Below, piece by piece: positions 1 through 8,483 of a stretch of DNA of 23,380 nucleotides (position 1 is the first letter of the stretch; the number at the start of each line of letters is the position of its first letter). Both the position numbers and the translations under genes were made by a program. The notes under the pieces are model-generated. The model was not told the origin of the DNA. It searched no databases and was given only the letters and a program-made list of their open reading frames with translations. Source of the stretch: DASSSQ01 sp963839285 (lineage in GTDB: Bacteria > Actinomycetota > Thermoleophilia > Gaiellales > Gaiellaceae); NCBI GenBank assembly GCA_963839285.1, contig CAWIUN010000030.1:1-23380 (forward strand), given 5' to 3'.

Positions 1-11
1 CAGGGCTTTTT

Positions 12-375
<364 letters not shown>

Positions 376-376
376 C

Positions 377-382
377 ATTGTA
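377..382 (-). promoter_or_regulatory. -10 box of rnpB
   Basis: TACAAT on the minus strand ends five or six bases before the first paired base of the RNase P RNA, the right place for a sigma-70 type -10 element. No good -35 hexamer is seen 16-18 nt upstream. The same ten-base string TACAATGGCC occurs in front of the tRNA-Leu gene. Confidence 0.55.
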
Positions 383-463
383 GCCGCGGCCGCCCGGCCC
401 AGGACCCGCTTCCCGTCTGCGGAGGAGACAACACGGCGCCGGTCCTCGCCGCTGCGGCGATCG

Positions 464-489
464 CGCTCCGCCCACGCGCCGGCGGAGCG
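464..489 (-). terminator. Hairpin downstream of the lexA operon
   Basis: CGCTCCGCC (464-472) and GGCGGAGCG (481-489) form a perfect 9-bp GC stem with an 8-nt loop, 25 nt past the stop of the zinc-ribbon gene. There is no T-run after it, as is common in very GC-rich genomes, so termination is inferred from position. The rest of the 376-513 gap shows no gene. Confidence 0.4.
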
Positions 490-513
490 ACGCACGCGGG
501 TCCGGCGCCTGCT

Positions 514-711
514 CTAGCCGGGCTGCGCGACCTCCGCCCCGGAGGACGCGGCTTCCGGCACCTCGAGCCGGAAGCCGCACTCCGGGCAGAAGATCGAGCC
601 GCGCCCGTGCATGACGAACTCGCCGCAGACCAGGCACTCGAGGCTGGCGCCGCGGGTGAGCGCGGCGAGCTCCTGCTCGAGCGTGCGGTGGAGGGGCAGC
701 GGCTCGGCCAT
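514..711 (-). CDS. Small zinc-ribbon protein coupled to lexA
   Basis: A 65-residue protein of unknown function. The only recognisable part is a zinc ribbon: Cys26-x2-Cys29 (CLVCG) and Cys42-x2-Cys45 (CPECG) with 12 residues between the pairs, as in treble-clef or rubredoxin-like knuckles. The N-terminal 20 residues look helical. There are no membrane segments or signal peptide. Its ATG overlaps the lexA stop by one base (TGATG), with no separate promoter or ribosome site, so it should be translated by re-initiation and follow lexA expression, i.e. be SOS-induced. The function could be nucleic-acid or protein binding; nothing in the sequence decides this. The coding call is supported by coupling and codon bias. 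Confidence 0.75.
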   Translation of the reverse strand: MAEPLPLHRTLEQELAALTRGASLECLVCGEFVMHGRGSIFCPECGFRLEVPEAASSGAEVAQPG

Positions 712-1349
712 CAGAGGCTCCGGAAGACCCCCGTCACCCTGCCGAGGATCTGGACGTGGTCGGCGTAGATCGGCTCCATCGTGCTGTTCTCCGGCTGCAG
801 GCGGATCCGCCCGTCCTCGCGGTAGAACGTCTTCACCGTCGCCTCGTCGGCCGACTCGTCCTCGCCGCCGAGCGCGACGACGACGTCGCCGTTCTCCGCC
901 GACTGCTGGCGGCGGACGACGACGATGTCGCCGGGCAGGATCCCCGCCTCGATCATCGACTCGCCCTTGACCCGGAGCAGGAAGTCGCCCTTCGCGACCT
1001 CCTCCGGGACGGAGACGTAGTCCTCGACGTTCTGCTCGGCGAGCAGCAGCCCTCCGGCTGCGATCTCGCCGAGGAGCGGCAGGCGCTGCAGGTCGTCGCG
1101 GGCCGGGAGCGGCGCCGCCTGCGGCGCGGCCTGGGGCTTCTCGCGGCCGATCAGCTCGAGGGCGCGCGGCTTGGTCGGGTCGCGCTTGAGCAGGCCGGCG
1201 CGCTCGAGGTTCGCGAGGTGGGCGTGCACGGTCGACGGCGAGGCCAGCCCGACGTGCTCGCCGATCTCGCGCACCGTGGGCGGGTAGCCGTGGTCGTCGA
1301 CGTAGCTGACGAGGTAGTTCCAGATCTCCTGCTGGCGGGCGGTGAGCAT
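711..1349 (-). CDS. lexA: LexA, SOS repressor / self-cleaving peptidase
   Basis: A 212-residue LexA of normal length. Residues 1-65 are the winged helix-turn-helix DNA-binding domain (TARQQEIWNYL, then PPTVREIGEHVGL). Residues 90-212 are the S24 peptidase domain. The autocleavage bond is Ala98-Gly99 in GEIAAG; the catalytic Ser131 lies in VKGESM and the general-base Lys173 in ATVKTF. After DNA damage RecA filaments stimulate self-cleavage and release of SOS genes. The start codon is the ATG opening the conserved LTARQ segment. Its own promoter carries a near-perfect SOS box, so autoregulation is expected. The stop overlaps the next start as TGATG. Confidence 0.97.
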   Translation of the reverse strand: MLTARQQEIWNYLVSYVDDHGYPPTVREIGEHVGLASPSTVHAHLANLERAGLLKRDPTKPRALELIGREKPQAAPQAAPLPARDDLQRLPLLGEIAAGGLLLAEQNVEDYVSVPEEVAKGDFLLRVKGESMIEAGILPGDIVVVRRQQSAENGDVVVALGGEDESADEATVKTFYREDGRIRLQPENSTMEPIYADHVQILGRVTGVFRSL

Positions 1350-1392
1350 GGCGTCTCCGGGTCGATGGCCGTCGCCGGCCGAGGGTGATGGT

Positions 1393-1406
1393 CGAACGTG
1401 TGTTCG
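1393..1406 (-). promoter_or_regulatory. SOS box (LexA operator) of lexA
   Basis: CGAACGTGTGTTCG matches the Gram-positive SOS box CGAACRNRYGTTYG at every defined position. It also fits 11 of 12 positions of the mycobacterial form TCGAAC-N4-GTTCGA. It sits at the predicted transcription start, where bound LexA would block RNA polymerase. Confidence 0.9.
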
Positions 1407-1411
1407 TCATC

Positions 1412-1440
1412 AGGGTAGAGACTCCTCCGGACGGCGTCAA
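1412..1440 (-). promoter_or_regulatory. lexA core promoter
   Basis: On the minus strand TTGACG (1440-1435) and TACCCT (1417-1412) are spaced by exactly 17 nt, a good sigma-70 type promoter. Initiation would fall near 1405, inside the SOS box. The -35 overlaps the stop codon of the upstream small gene. The leader is about 55 nt, unlike the leaderless genes elsewhere in the window. Confidence 0.75.
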
Positions 1441-1718
1441 CGGCCGCGGAAGGCGCCCACCCGCAGCGAGGCGCGAACACCGGCCCGCGCGAGCGCGTCC
1501 TCGACCGCCGCGCGCGCGACCCGCTCCGCCTCCTCGCGCGTCTCGGCCTCGACGCCGACGAGCGCGGACGCCGGCCGCGCCCGGCCGAGCAGCCGCCGTC
1601 CCGCCGGCGCGTTGACGCTCAGCGAGACGACGCGCGGATGCGCCTCGAGCAGCTCCCGCAGGCGCCCGCCCGGGACGGGGTCGCGCGCGTCGATCTCGAC
1701 CAGGGCCTGCCAGGCCAC
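1437..1718 (-). CDS. Unknown small protein with ferredoxin-like fold pattern
   Basis: A 93-residue protein with a GTG start (residues VAWQALVEID). I do not recognise a family. The pattern of strands and helices reads beta-alpha-beta-beta-alpha-beta: strand WQALVEID, helix GGRLRELLEA, strand VVSLSVNA, strand ALVGVEAE, helix EEAERVARAAVEDALARAG, strand RASLRVGAF, which is typical of ferredoxin-like folds such as ACT or dodecin-like domains. It is cytosolic. GGTGGGA lies about 12 nt before the GTG as a weak ribosome site. It lies between the MMPL exporter and lexA on the same strand; its stop overlaps the lexA -35. Coding is likely from codon bias; function unknown. Confidence 0.6.
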   Translation of the reverse strand: MAWQALVEIDARDPVPGGRLRELLEAHPRVVSLSVNAPAGRRLLGRARPASALVGVEAETREEAERVARAAVEDALARAGVRASLRVGAFRGR

Positions 1719-1777
1719 GCGTCGATGATCCCACCCGCGCTCGCGCCCGTCCGGCCGAGCATCCTCGACGGCTGCCG

Positions 1778-3994
1778 CTAGGCCGTCGGCACCGCCTTCC
1801 CCGGCGGCTTCGGCGCCGGCGTGCTCTCCCCCTCGGGCGAGAGCGTCGGCAGCCACTCGAGCCAGGTCGGCAGGTACCAGTTCCACTCGCCGAGCAGCTT
1901 CATCGTCGCCGGCACGAGCACCGCGCGGACGACGGTCGCGTCGATCAGCACCGCGATCGCGAGGCCGAAGCCCATCTGCTGCATCATGATCAGGCTCAGC
2001 GTCGCGAAGAGGCCGAAGACGGCGACCATGATGATCGCCGCGCTCGTGACCGTCCCCGCCGTGCGCGTGATCGCGAGCCGCACCGCCTCCTCGGTCGGGG
2101 TGCCCGCGTCGTGCAGCTCCTTGACCCGGCTGAGGATGAAGACGTGGTAGTCCATCGAGAGGCCGAAGAGGACGACGAAGAGAAAGAGCGGCAGCCAGCT
2201 GACGATCGCGCCGTTCGTCTGGAAGCCGAAGACGTCCGCGAGCCAGCCGTGCTGGAAGACGCCGACGAGGATGCCGTAGGCGGCGCCGACCGAGAGCAGG
2301 TTCAGCGCCACCGCCGTCGCCGCGATCACGAGCGAGCGGAAGGTCAGCAGCAGCAGCGTGAAGGCGAGCCCGAGCACGAACAGGAAGATCCAGGGCAGCC
2401 GTCCGACCATCTGCCGGTTGAAGTCGTAGGTGCCGGCGGTCACCCCCGTGACGGCGACCTCGACGTCGGGCAGCGTCCGCGCGATCGGCGGGATCACCGT
2501 GGTCGCGCAGCGTCTTCAGCGCGGCGATCGAGGCGGCGTCGTCGCCGTTGCCCGCGATCGCGAAGTCGATCCGCGCGACGGTCTTGTCCGGGTTGACGGT
2601 GACGGTGAAGGGCGCGAAGAACTCGCCCGTCGCGAGCGCCCGCTGCTGGAAGAGCTCGTAGGCCCGCTGCACGTCCGGCGACTCGACGTTCGGCGCCTTG
2701 ACGACGACGACCGCCGGCGTCTGCGAGCCGGGGAACGCGCGCTGGATCCGGTCGTAGGTGCCGACGATCTTCAGGTCGTGCGGGAAGTCGGTCAGGTTCG
2801 GCAGCTTCGTGTGCATGCCGAACGCGGGCAGCGCCAGCAGCGCGAGGCCGCCCGCCGAGAGCGCGAGCGCGAGCCCGGGACGCCGGAGCACGCCGCCGAC
2901 GAAGCGGCCCCAGGGGCCGTCGTCCCGCACCCGCGAGCGGAGCAGCGGGATCCGGACGCGGTCGACGTTGTCGCCGAGCCGGTGCAGCAGCGCCGGCAGC
3001 ACGGTCAGCGAGCCGATCATCGCGACGAGGACGACGATCATCGTCCCCATCCCGATCGTCGTGAAGAGGGAGTTGCCGGAGACGAACATGCCCGCCATCG
3101 CGATCAGCACGGTCGCGCCGGAGATCAGCACCGCCTGCCCGGAGGTGCGGGCGGCGTGGAGCAGCGACTCGTGCGCGGAGCGGCCGCGCTGCCGCTCCTC
3201 GCGCTCGCGCCGCAGGTAGAAGAGCGAGTAGTCGATCCCGACGGCCATGCCGATCATCAGGATGATCGCGCTGACCGTCTGCTGGTCGGTCGGGATCACG
3301 TGGCTCGCGAGCGAGTTGAGCCCGGTCGCGGCGAGCACGGCGGAGAAGGCGAGGAGCACCGGCAGGCCCGGCGGCGACGAGCGCGCCGAAGGCGACGAGC
3401 AGGATCGCGATCGTCAGCGGGCACGGAGGTCTTCTCGGCCCGCCCCATGTCGCCCGAGAACCGCTTGTCGACCTGGTTGTTGACGGAGGCCTCCCCGAAC
3501 TCCTCGACGATCAGGCTCGGGTTGCCGGCCTGGACGCCGTCGATCGCGGCCAGGATCGGCGCGATCTTGTCGCTGGCGTCCTCCGCCTTGCCCTTGACGT
3601 CGAACTGGACGAGGGCCGAGTGGCGGTCGGCCGAGACGAGACCTGCCTTCGGGTGCTCGATCGGCGAGACGATGTTCTCCACGTTCTTCTGCCCCGACAG
3701 CGTCTGGACGACGTTCGCGACGGCGGAGGAGAAGAGCGGCTCGTCGAAGGTGGTCGTCGCCGACTGGACGAGCACGCTCTCGCGCGCCGGGATCTGGAAG
3801 TTGCCCTCGTCGAGGATCCGCTCGGCGGTGCGCGACTCGCCGTTGGCGATCGCCCACGGCGCCATCTCCTTCGCGCCGACGGCGCCGCCGACGAGCACCG
3901 CGGCGACCGCGAACGCGATCCAGCCGAAGGTCGCGGTCTTCCAGTGCGCGGCGCTCCAGCGGCCCGCGCGTCCGGCGAGATTCGTCCGTTCCAT
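1778..3994 (-). CDS. MMPL-family RND exporter (three frame breaks)
   Basis: Inner-membrane transporter of the RND superfamily, about 737 residues when reconstructed. The family uses the proton gradient to export lipids, siderophores or drugs; the substrate here is unknown. There is an N-terminal membrane segment (FGWIAFAVAAVLVGGAVG), a large outer loop, a membrane bundle with the hallmark GIDYSLFYLRREREE, a second loop, then the C-terminal bundle with LSMDYHVFILSRVKE. The start is supported by a strong ribosome site, GGGGGAGGTGCC before ATG. The frame is lost three times: extra base at GGG 3419-3421, at CCC 3367-3369 and at GG 2501-2502. Similarity resumes exactly each time, so sequencing error is more likely than a dead gene. 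A 13-nt upstream region holds no other gene. Confidence 0.9.
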
Positions 3995-4057
3995 GGCACC
4001 TCCCCCTCGTGTCGACGTCTCGGGCCACCATCGCGCCGCCGGACGAGACGAACGTCA

Positions 4058-4076
4058 CGAGAACTACGGTTTCTCG
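4058..4076. repeat. Inverted repeat upstream of the MMPL gene
   Basis: CGAGAA (4058-4063) and TTCTCG (4071-4076) are perfect 6-bp arms around a 7-nt spacer, about 65 nt upstream of the exporter start. Exporters are often controlled by a local TetR or MarR repressor with operators of this kind, but no regulator gene is adjacent, so a regulatory role is only a guess. Confidence 0.3.
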
Positions 4077-4090
4077 CTCAGGAGAAGGAC

Positions 4091-4120
4091 CGGATCCGGC
4101 CGATCGTCCGGCCGGATCCG
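4091..4120 (-). terminator. Strong hairpin downstream of tRNA-Leu
   Basis: CGGATCCGGCC (4091-4101) and GGCCGGATCCG (4110-4120) form a perfect 11-bp stem with an 8-nt loop, 12 nt beyond the 3' end of the tRNA. No T-run follows (GGTCCTTCTCC). It most likely ends the tRNA transcript before the MMPL promoter region. Confidence 0.55.
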
Positions 4121-4132
4121 AGCACAGGCGAG

Positions 4133-4216
4133 TGCGCTGGAGAGGACTTGAACCTCCACGGCCTTGCGGCCACTAGCCCCTCAAGCTAGCGCGTCTACCA
4201 ATTCCGCCACCAGCGC
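4133..4216 (-). tRNA. tRNA-Leu (anticodon GAG)
   Basis: An 84-nt class II tRNA. The acceptor arm is GCGCTGG (4216-4210) paired with CCAGCGC (4140-4134), with discriminator A at 4133. The anticodon stem is CTAGC/GCTAG around the loop TTGAGGG, giving anticodon GAG for leucine CUC/CUU codons. A long variable arm GTGGCCGCAAGGCC-GT and the T loop GGTTCAAGTCC are present. The 3' CCA is not encoded (CTC follows), so it is added after transcription. Confidence 0.96.
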
Positions 4217-4229
4217 CTGAAGCCGGGCC

Positions 4230-4254
4230 ATTGTACCGATGCCGCGAGTACGCT
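4230..4254. promoter_or_regulatory. Divergent -10 boxes for tRNA-Leu (-) and tldD (+)
   Basis: On the minus strand TACAAT (4235-4230) ends 13 nt before the tRNA 5' end and is followed by GGCC, just as in front of rnpB. On the plus strand TACGCT (4249-4254) ends six bases before the tldD ATG, which would put the transcript start on the ATG itself. Neither has a clear -35. Confidence 0.45.
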
Positions 4255-4260
4255 TGGGCG

Positions 4261-5677
4261 ATGCGGCGGATCTGCGACGCCGGGGTGGCGGCGGCGCTCG
4301 GTGCGGGCGCCTCCTACGCCGACGCGCGGGCGGTCGTCCGCCGCTCGCAGGCGCTCGCCGTCAAGAACGGCCGCGTCGAGGCGATCGACGACGTCGAGAC
4401 GGAGGGGGTCGGCGTCCGCGTGCTCGTCGCCGGCGCCTGGGGCTTCGCCTGCTCGCGGCGGCTCGACGAGGCCGGCGCGCAGGAGGCGGCGCTGCGCGCG
4501 GCGGCGTTCGCGCGGGCCGCGGGCGGCCGCGGCGCGAAGGCGCTCGCGCCGGTCGGGGCCGACGAGCGGCAGCTACCGGACGCCGGTCGAGCTCGACCCG
4601 TTCGCGGTCTCGCTCGAGCAGAAGATCGCGCTCGCGCTCGCCGCCGAGGCCGCCCTGCACGAGCCGGGCGTCACCGTCGGCGAGGCCTTCCTGCGGGCGC
4701 GGCGGGAGCTGCGCACGCTCGTCACCTCGGACGGCGTCTCGGTCGAGCAGGAGCTCGTCGAGTGCGGCGGCGGCGTCGACGCGACCGCGACCGACGAGCG
4801 GCACGCGCAGACGCGCAGCTACCCGAGCGCGCACACCGGCTCGAGCGCGCAGGCGGGCTGGGAGGCCGTGCTCGCCCTCGGGCTCGAGCGCGAGGCGCCG
4901 CGGGTCGGCGAGCAGGCGGCGGCGCTGCTCCGGGCCGATCCCTGCCCGGCGCGGACGACGACCGTCGTCATCGACGCCGAGCAGATGCAGCTGCAGGTGC
5001 ACGAGTCCGTCGGGCATCCCACCGAGCTCGACCGCGTCCTCGGCAGCGAGGCCTCCTACGCCGGCACGAGCTTCCTGGCGCCGGGCGACCTCGGCTCGCT
5101 CCGCTACGGCTCGGCGCTGATGAACGTGACCGCCGACCCGACGACGCCGGGCGGGCTCGGGAGCTTCGGCTGGGACGACGAGGGGGTGCCCGCGGCGCCG
5201 CGGCCGGTGGTGCGCGAGGGCGTCCTCGTCGGCTGGCTCGGCTCGCGCGAGGCCGGGCATCCCGGCTCGATGCGCGCCGACGGCTGGTCGCGGATGCCGC
5301 TCGTCCGGATGACGAACCTCCATCTCGAGCCCGGCGAGGGGACGCTCGACGACCTGCTCGCCGACGTCGACGAGGGCGTCTACCTCGAGACGAACCGCAG
5401 CTGGTCGATCGACGACAAGCGGCTCAACTTCCAGTTCGGCACCCAGTGCGCGTGGGAGATCAGGGACGGCCGGCTCGGGCGCCTCTACCGCGACGCGACC
5501 TACACCGGCTCGACGCCGCGCTTCTGGGGCTCGCTCGACGCGGTCGCGGGCCCGGAGGCGTGGCGCCTGCACGGGCTGACGAACTGCGGCAAGGGCCAGC
5601 CCGGCCAGACCGCGCACGTCTCGCACGGGGCGGCGCCCTGCCGCTTCCGCGGCGTCCAGGTCGGGGCGGCGGCATGA
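4261..5677 (+). CDS. tldD: TldD metalloprotease subunit (one frame break)
   Basis: Catalytic subunit of the TldD-TldE zinc protease, which degrades unfolded peptides and in some bacteria matures modified peptides. About 471 residues, usual for the family. The active-site HESVGH (HExxxH) lies near residues 247-252, with the downstream family signatures GSFGWDDEG, NLHLEPGEG, RSWSIDDKRLNFQ and NCGKGQPGQ. Upstream ATGs at 4231 and 4239 exist, but 4261 matches the family N-terminus and sits six bases after a TACGCT box, suggesting a leaderless mRNA. The frame breaks at GG 4568-4569 (one extra base); similarity continues from SYRTPVELDPF. The TGA stop overlaps the tldE ATG (ATGA), so the two are co-translated. 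Confidence 0.93.
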
Positions 5678-7027
5678 GCGCGCTCGAGCTCGCGCGGCGC
5701 GCGCTCGCCGCGGCGGGCGAGCACGCGGAGGTCGTCGTCCAGAGCGAGCGCTCCGGCCTCGCCCGCTTCGCCGCCTCGGAGGTGCACCAGCCGACGCTGA
5801 TCGAGAACGCGGTCGTGCAGGTGCGGGTGCTGCTGCCGGACGGGCGCGGCGGGCTCGCGACGACGAACCGCGCCGACGACGAGGCGCTCGCGGCGGCCGG
5901 CCGGCGGGCGCGCGAGGCGGCGGAGAGCGCGCCGCCCGACCCGGAGGCGCCCGGGCCGGCGCCGCCGGAGCCGCCGCCCGAGGTCGAGGGCTGCGACGAG
6001 GCGACCGCCGAGCTCGGAGCCGAGGCGCAGGCGCGCGCGGCGACGGCGGCGATCGAGGCGGCCTCGCTGCCGGTCTACGGCTTCTTCACGAGCGCGGTCA
6101 CCGAGCTCGCCGTCGTCTCCACGACCGGCGTCGAGGTCGCGCAGCCGGGCGACCGACGCGACCGTCGCCGTCCTCGCCGCGACGCACGAGATCTCGGGCT
6201 GGGCGACCCGCACCTCCTGGCGCGCCGGCGACCTCGACGTCGAGGCCTGCGCGCGCGAGGCCGTCGAGAAGGCGGAGCGGACGCGCGGCGCCGGCGAGCT
6301 GCCGCCGGGCTCCTACCGCGCGGTGCTGGAGCCGTACGCGCTCGCCGAGCTGCTGCAGTACTTCGCCGACGCGTGCTTCAACGGGCTCGCGCTCGCGGAG
6401 GGGCGCAGCTACTTCTCGGGCCGGCTCGGCGAGCGCGTCTTCGACCCGAAGGTCTCGATCGACGACGACGCGCTCGACCCGGCGGGCCTGCCGAAGGCGT
6501 TCGACTTCGAGGGCGTGCCGAAGCGCCGCGTCGTCCTCGCCGAGGAGGGGATCGCCCGCGGCGCCGTCTGGGATCGCGCGTCGGCAGCGCGCGGCGGCGC
6601 CGAGTCGACCGGCCACGCCGGCCCCGCGCCGACGCGCGCCTGGGGGCCGTCGGCCTCGGCGCTCTCGATCCGGCCCGGCGAGGCCGAGTCGGTCGAGGAG
6701 CTGGCAGGTCTCGTCGGCGACGGCGTCTACGTCACGCGCGTCCACTACGTCAATCCCGTCTCGGAGCGGGAGGGGATCCTGACCGGGATGACGCGCGACG
6801 GCACCTTCCGGATCCGCGGCGGCCGGGTCGCCGAGCCGCTCGTCAACCACCGCTTCACGCTCTCGATGCCCGACCTGCTCGCGGACGTGCCCGGGCTGAC
6901 GCGCGAGACGGCGCTCGTCAACCAGAGCGACTTCTACGACGAGCGCTTCGCCTACGCGGCGCTCGTGCCGGCGCTCGCGACGGGCTGCTTCACGCTCGCC
7001 GGCGCCGGCTCGAGCCCGGGCTTGTGA
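5674..7027 (+). CDS. tldE: TldE/PmbA metalloprotease partner (one frame break)
   Basis: Partner subunit of the TldD-TldE heterodimer, about 450 residues when reconstructed. It shares the TldD fold but lacks the HExxxH zinc site, as expected for TldE. Seen motifs are VFDPKVSIDDD, the AFDFEGVPKRR region, ESTGHAG, YVTRVHYVNPVSEREGILTGMTRDGTF and the C-terminal LVNQSDFYDERFAY block. The N-terminal half carries a proline/glutamate-rich insert near residues 88-106. The start overlaps the tldD stop by four bases. One frame break: CC at 6145-6146 should be a single C, after which the sequence continues as ATDATVAVLAATHE. No modified-peptide precursor gene is seen nearby. Confidence 0.92.
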
Positions 7028-7028
7028 C

Positions 7029-7072
7029 GATTCGTCCGGGAGCACCTGCGACAGCGCGCGCCCGGACGAGTC
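7029..7072. terminator. Bidirectional hairpin between convergent genes
   Basis: TCGTCCGGG (7032-7040) pairs perfectly with CCCGGACGA (7061-7069), and the stem extends outward by three more pairs including a G-T, over a 20-nt loop. It lies directly after the tldE stop and before the stop of the opposing solute-binding-protein gene. No T-run is present. Confidence 0.55.
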
Positions 7073-7115
7073 TGACAAATCGTCACAACACGGGCGCTCG
7101 CCGCAGGGCCTTGTG

Positions 7116-8246
7116 CTATTCGTCACGAAGTCGCCTGCGGACGCGGAGGTAGTCGGCGCGGCCGAGCGCGTCCTGGCGCCAGCCGCGCAGTCGAGGCGAG
7201 ACGAGCCGGGCGCCGACGCGGCGGGCGAGCGGGACGACCGTCGCCTCGCGGCGGAGCTGCGCGTCGAGGCGGCGGAGCGCGGGCAGGGGGTCGGCCGCCG
7301 CGAGCGCCTGCCGGAGCAGCGCTCCCGGCCGGGGCTGCAGCGCCAGGAAGAGCCCCTCGGGGCCGGGGTAGAGCGCGGTCAGGCGCTCGAGCCGGTCGGG
7401 CGCGCCGGCGGCGACGACCGGGCCGAGCCCGCGGTCGCGCCAGTCGGCGACCGGGATCGACGCGAGCGCCGGGTCGCCGGCGATCGGTACCCGCACGGGC
7501 GGCAGCGAGCCGATCCGGCCGCGCGCGTCGCGCACCCGCGCCGCCGTCGGCGCCTTCGCGTCGGCGAGCAGGCCCGCGGCCGGGCGGCCGAGGCCGTCGG
7601 AGGCGAGCAGCGCGTAGTCGACCCGGTCGGCGGTCAGCCAGTAGGCGCGACGCGTGTTCGGGAGCGAGGCGAGCGCGCTGCCGGGCGCGTCGAAGCGGAC
7701 GACGTCGACGCCGTCGAGCGGGCGGACGCGCACGCGGCCGCGCAGGCCCGGCGAGGCGAGGGAGGCCCGCAGCTCGCCGAGCGGCACCGGCGCGACGTCG
7801 ACCTCGCCGCGCGCGAACGCGGCCGCGGCGGCGCGTGGCTCCATGCGCACGAACTCGAGCCGCAGCCCCGGCCGCGTGGCGACGACCCGGCCCGGGGAGC
7901 GCCGCACCGCGAGCCGCTCCGTCCCCGGCACCGCGAGGCTCCGCAGGAAGCGCGGGAAGCGCCGCCAGGCGAACGCGGCGCGGAACTCGACCCGCCGCCC
8001 GGCGACCTGCGCGCTGCCGAACGGCGCGAGCGCCGCCGCGACGGCACGCGCGTCCGCGCACTCGAGCCGCCAGACCCGCGCGCCGGTTCGGCGCGGCGTC
8101 CCGCAGAGCTCGTCCCCGTGCCGCTCGAGGTTCCAGGCGACCTCGGGGTCGGCGAGCGAGGCGACGGCGACGCGGATCGTCCCGGCGGAGCCGGCGGCCG
8201 GGAGGGCGAGCGCGACGAGCACGGACGCGACGAGCGCCCGGCGCAT
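7116..8246 (-). CDS. Secreted solute-binding protein, family 5-like (peptide/nickel type)
   Basis: A 376-residue exported protein. Residues 1-21 (MRRALVASVLVALALPAAGSA) are a Sec signal peptide with no lipobox cysteine. The family link rests on fold-level signs: an RVEFRAAFAWRRFPRFLRSL segment, a middle block like the hinge of ABC peptide-binding proteins, and a C-terminus VVPLARRVGARLVSPRLRGW, matching the vPL-lvspRvkGw ending of SBP family 5. It is much shorter than the usual 500 or more residues, so it may be a reduced or diverged member. Its ATG follows the secG stop without a gap (TAGATG), so the two are one transcript. Dpp-like permeases lie about 4 kb away on the same strand; a partnership is possible but not shown. 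Confidence 0.6.
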   Translation of the reverse strand: MRRALVASVLVALALPAAGSAGTIRVAVASLADPEVAWNLERHGDELCGTPRRTGARVWRLECADARAVAAALAPFGSAQVAGRRVEFRAAFAWRRFPRFLRSLAVPGTERLAVRRSPGRVVATRPGLRLEFVRMEPRAAAAAFARGEVDVAPVPLGELRASLASPGLRGRVRVRPLDGVDVVRFDAPGSALASLPNTRRAYWLTADRVDYALLASDGLGRPAAGLLADAKAPTAARVRDARGRIGSLPPVRVPIAGDPALASIPVADWRDRGLGPVVAAGAPDRLERLTALYPGPEGLFLALQPRPGALLRQALAAADPLPALRRLDAQLRREATVVPLARRVGARLVSPRLRGWRQDALGRADYLRVRRRLRDE

Positions 8247-8468
8247 CTAGGCGAGCAGGCGGAAGAGCAGGATCGTGTTGCCGAAGAAGAGGAGCCCGAC
8301 CACGACCGTCAGCCGCGTCAGGTTCCGCTCGACGATGTGCGTGCCGCCCTGCGAGGCGGGCGTGAAGCCCATGCCGCCCATGCCGGTGTCGCGGCCCGAG
8401 TGCATCAGCACGAGGCCGATCAGCCCGACCGAGAGGAAGACGTGGATGACGGCGAACGTCTGCAGCAT
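8247..8468 (-). CDS. secG: SecG, preprotein translocase subunit
   Basis: A 73-residue protein of the SecYEG channel, which moves unfolded proteins across the inner membrane. Two membrane segments, residues 5-21 (FAVIHVFLSVGLIGLVL) and 53-71 (LTVVVGLLFFGNTILLF), flank the glycine-rich cytosolic loop with GMGGMGF, which is diagnostic. A TACCAT box (8482-8477) ends eight bases before the ATG, in keeping with a leaderless mRNA, although this box overlaps the end of the upstream receiver gene. It is immediately followed by the solute-binding-protein gene. Confidence 0.92.
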   Translation of the reverse strand: MLQTFAVIHVFLSVGLIGLVLMHSGRDTGMGGMGFTPASQGGTHIVERNLTRLTVVVGLLFFGNTILLFRLLA

Positions 8469-8483
8469 CGCGCCGAATGGTAG

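Noticed and set aside
1437..3359. A single 640-residue minus-strand ORF
   Set aside because: It joins a true middle part of the MMPL exporter, a stretch of out-of-frame exporter sequence rich in Arg, and the small 93-aa gene. The exporter actually continues in another frame after 2501 and stops at 1778.
2430..4151. Long plus-strand ORFs opposite the exporter and elsewhere (also 7113-8483, 14238-16295, 16292-17950, 20801-23293)
   Set aside because: They are antisense to conserved genes, with low-complexity Arg/Asp/Glu-rich translation typical of GC-rich shadow frames.
4231..7152. A 973-residue plus-strand ORF covering tldD and tldE
   Set aside because: Only its start (tldD N-terminus) and a central piece (tldE N-terminus) are genuine; the rest is out-of-frame sequence caused by one-base breaks.
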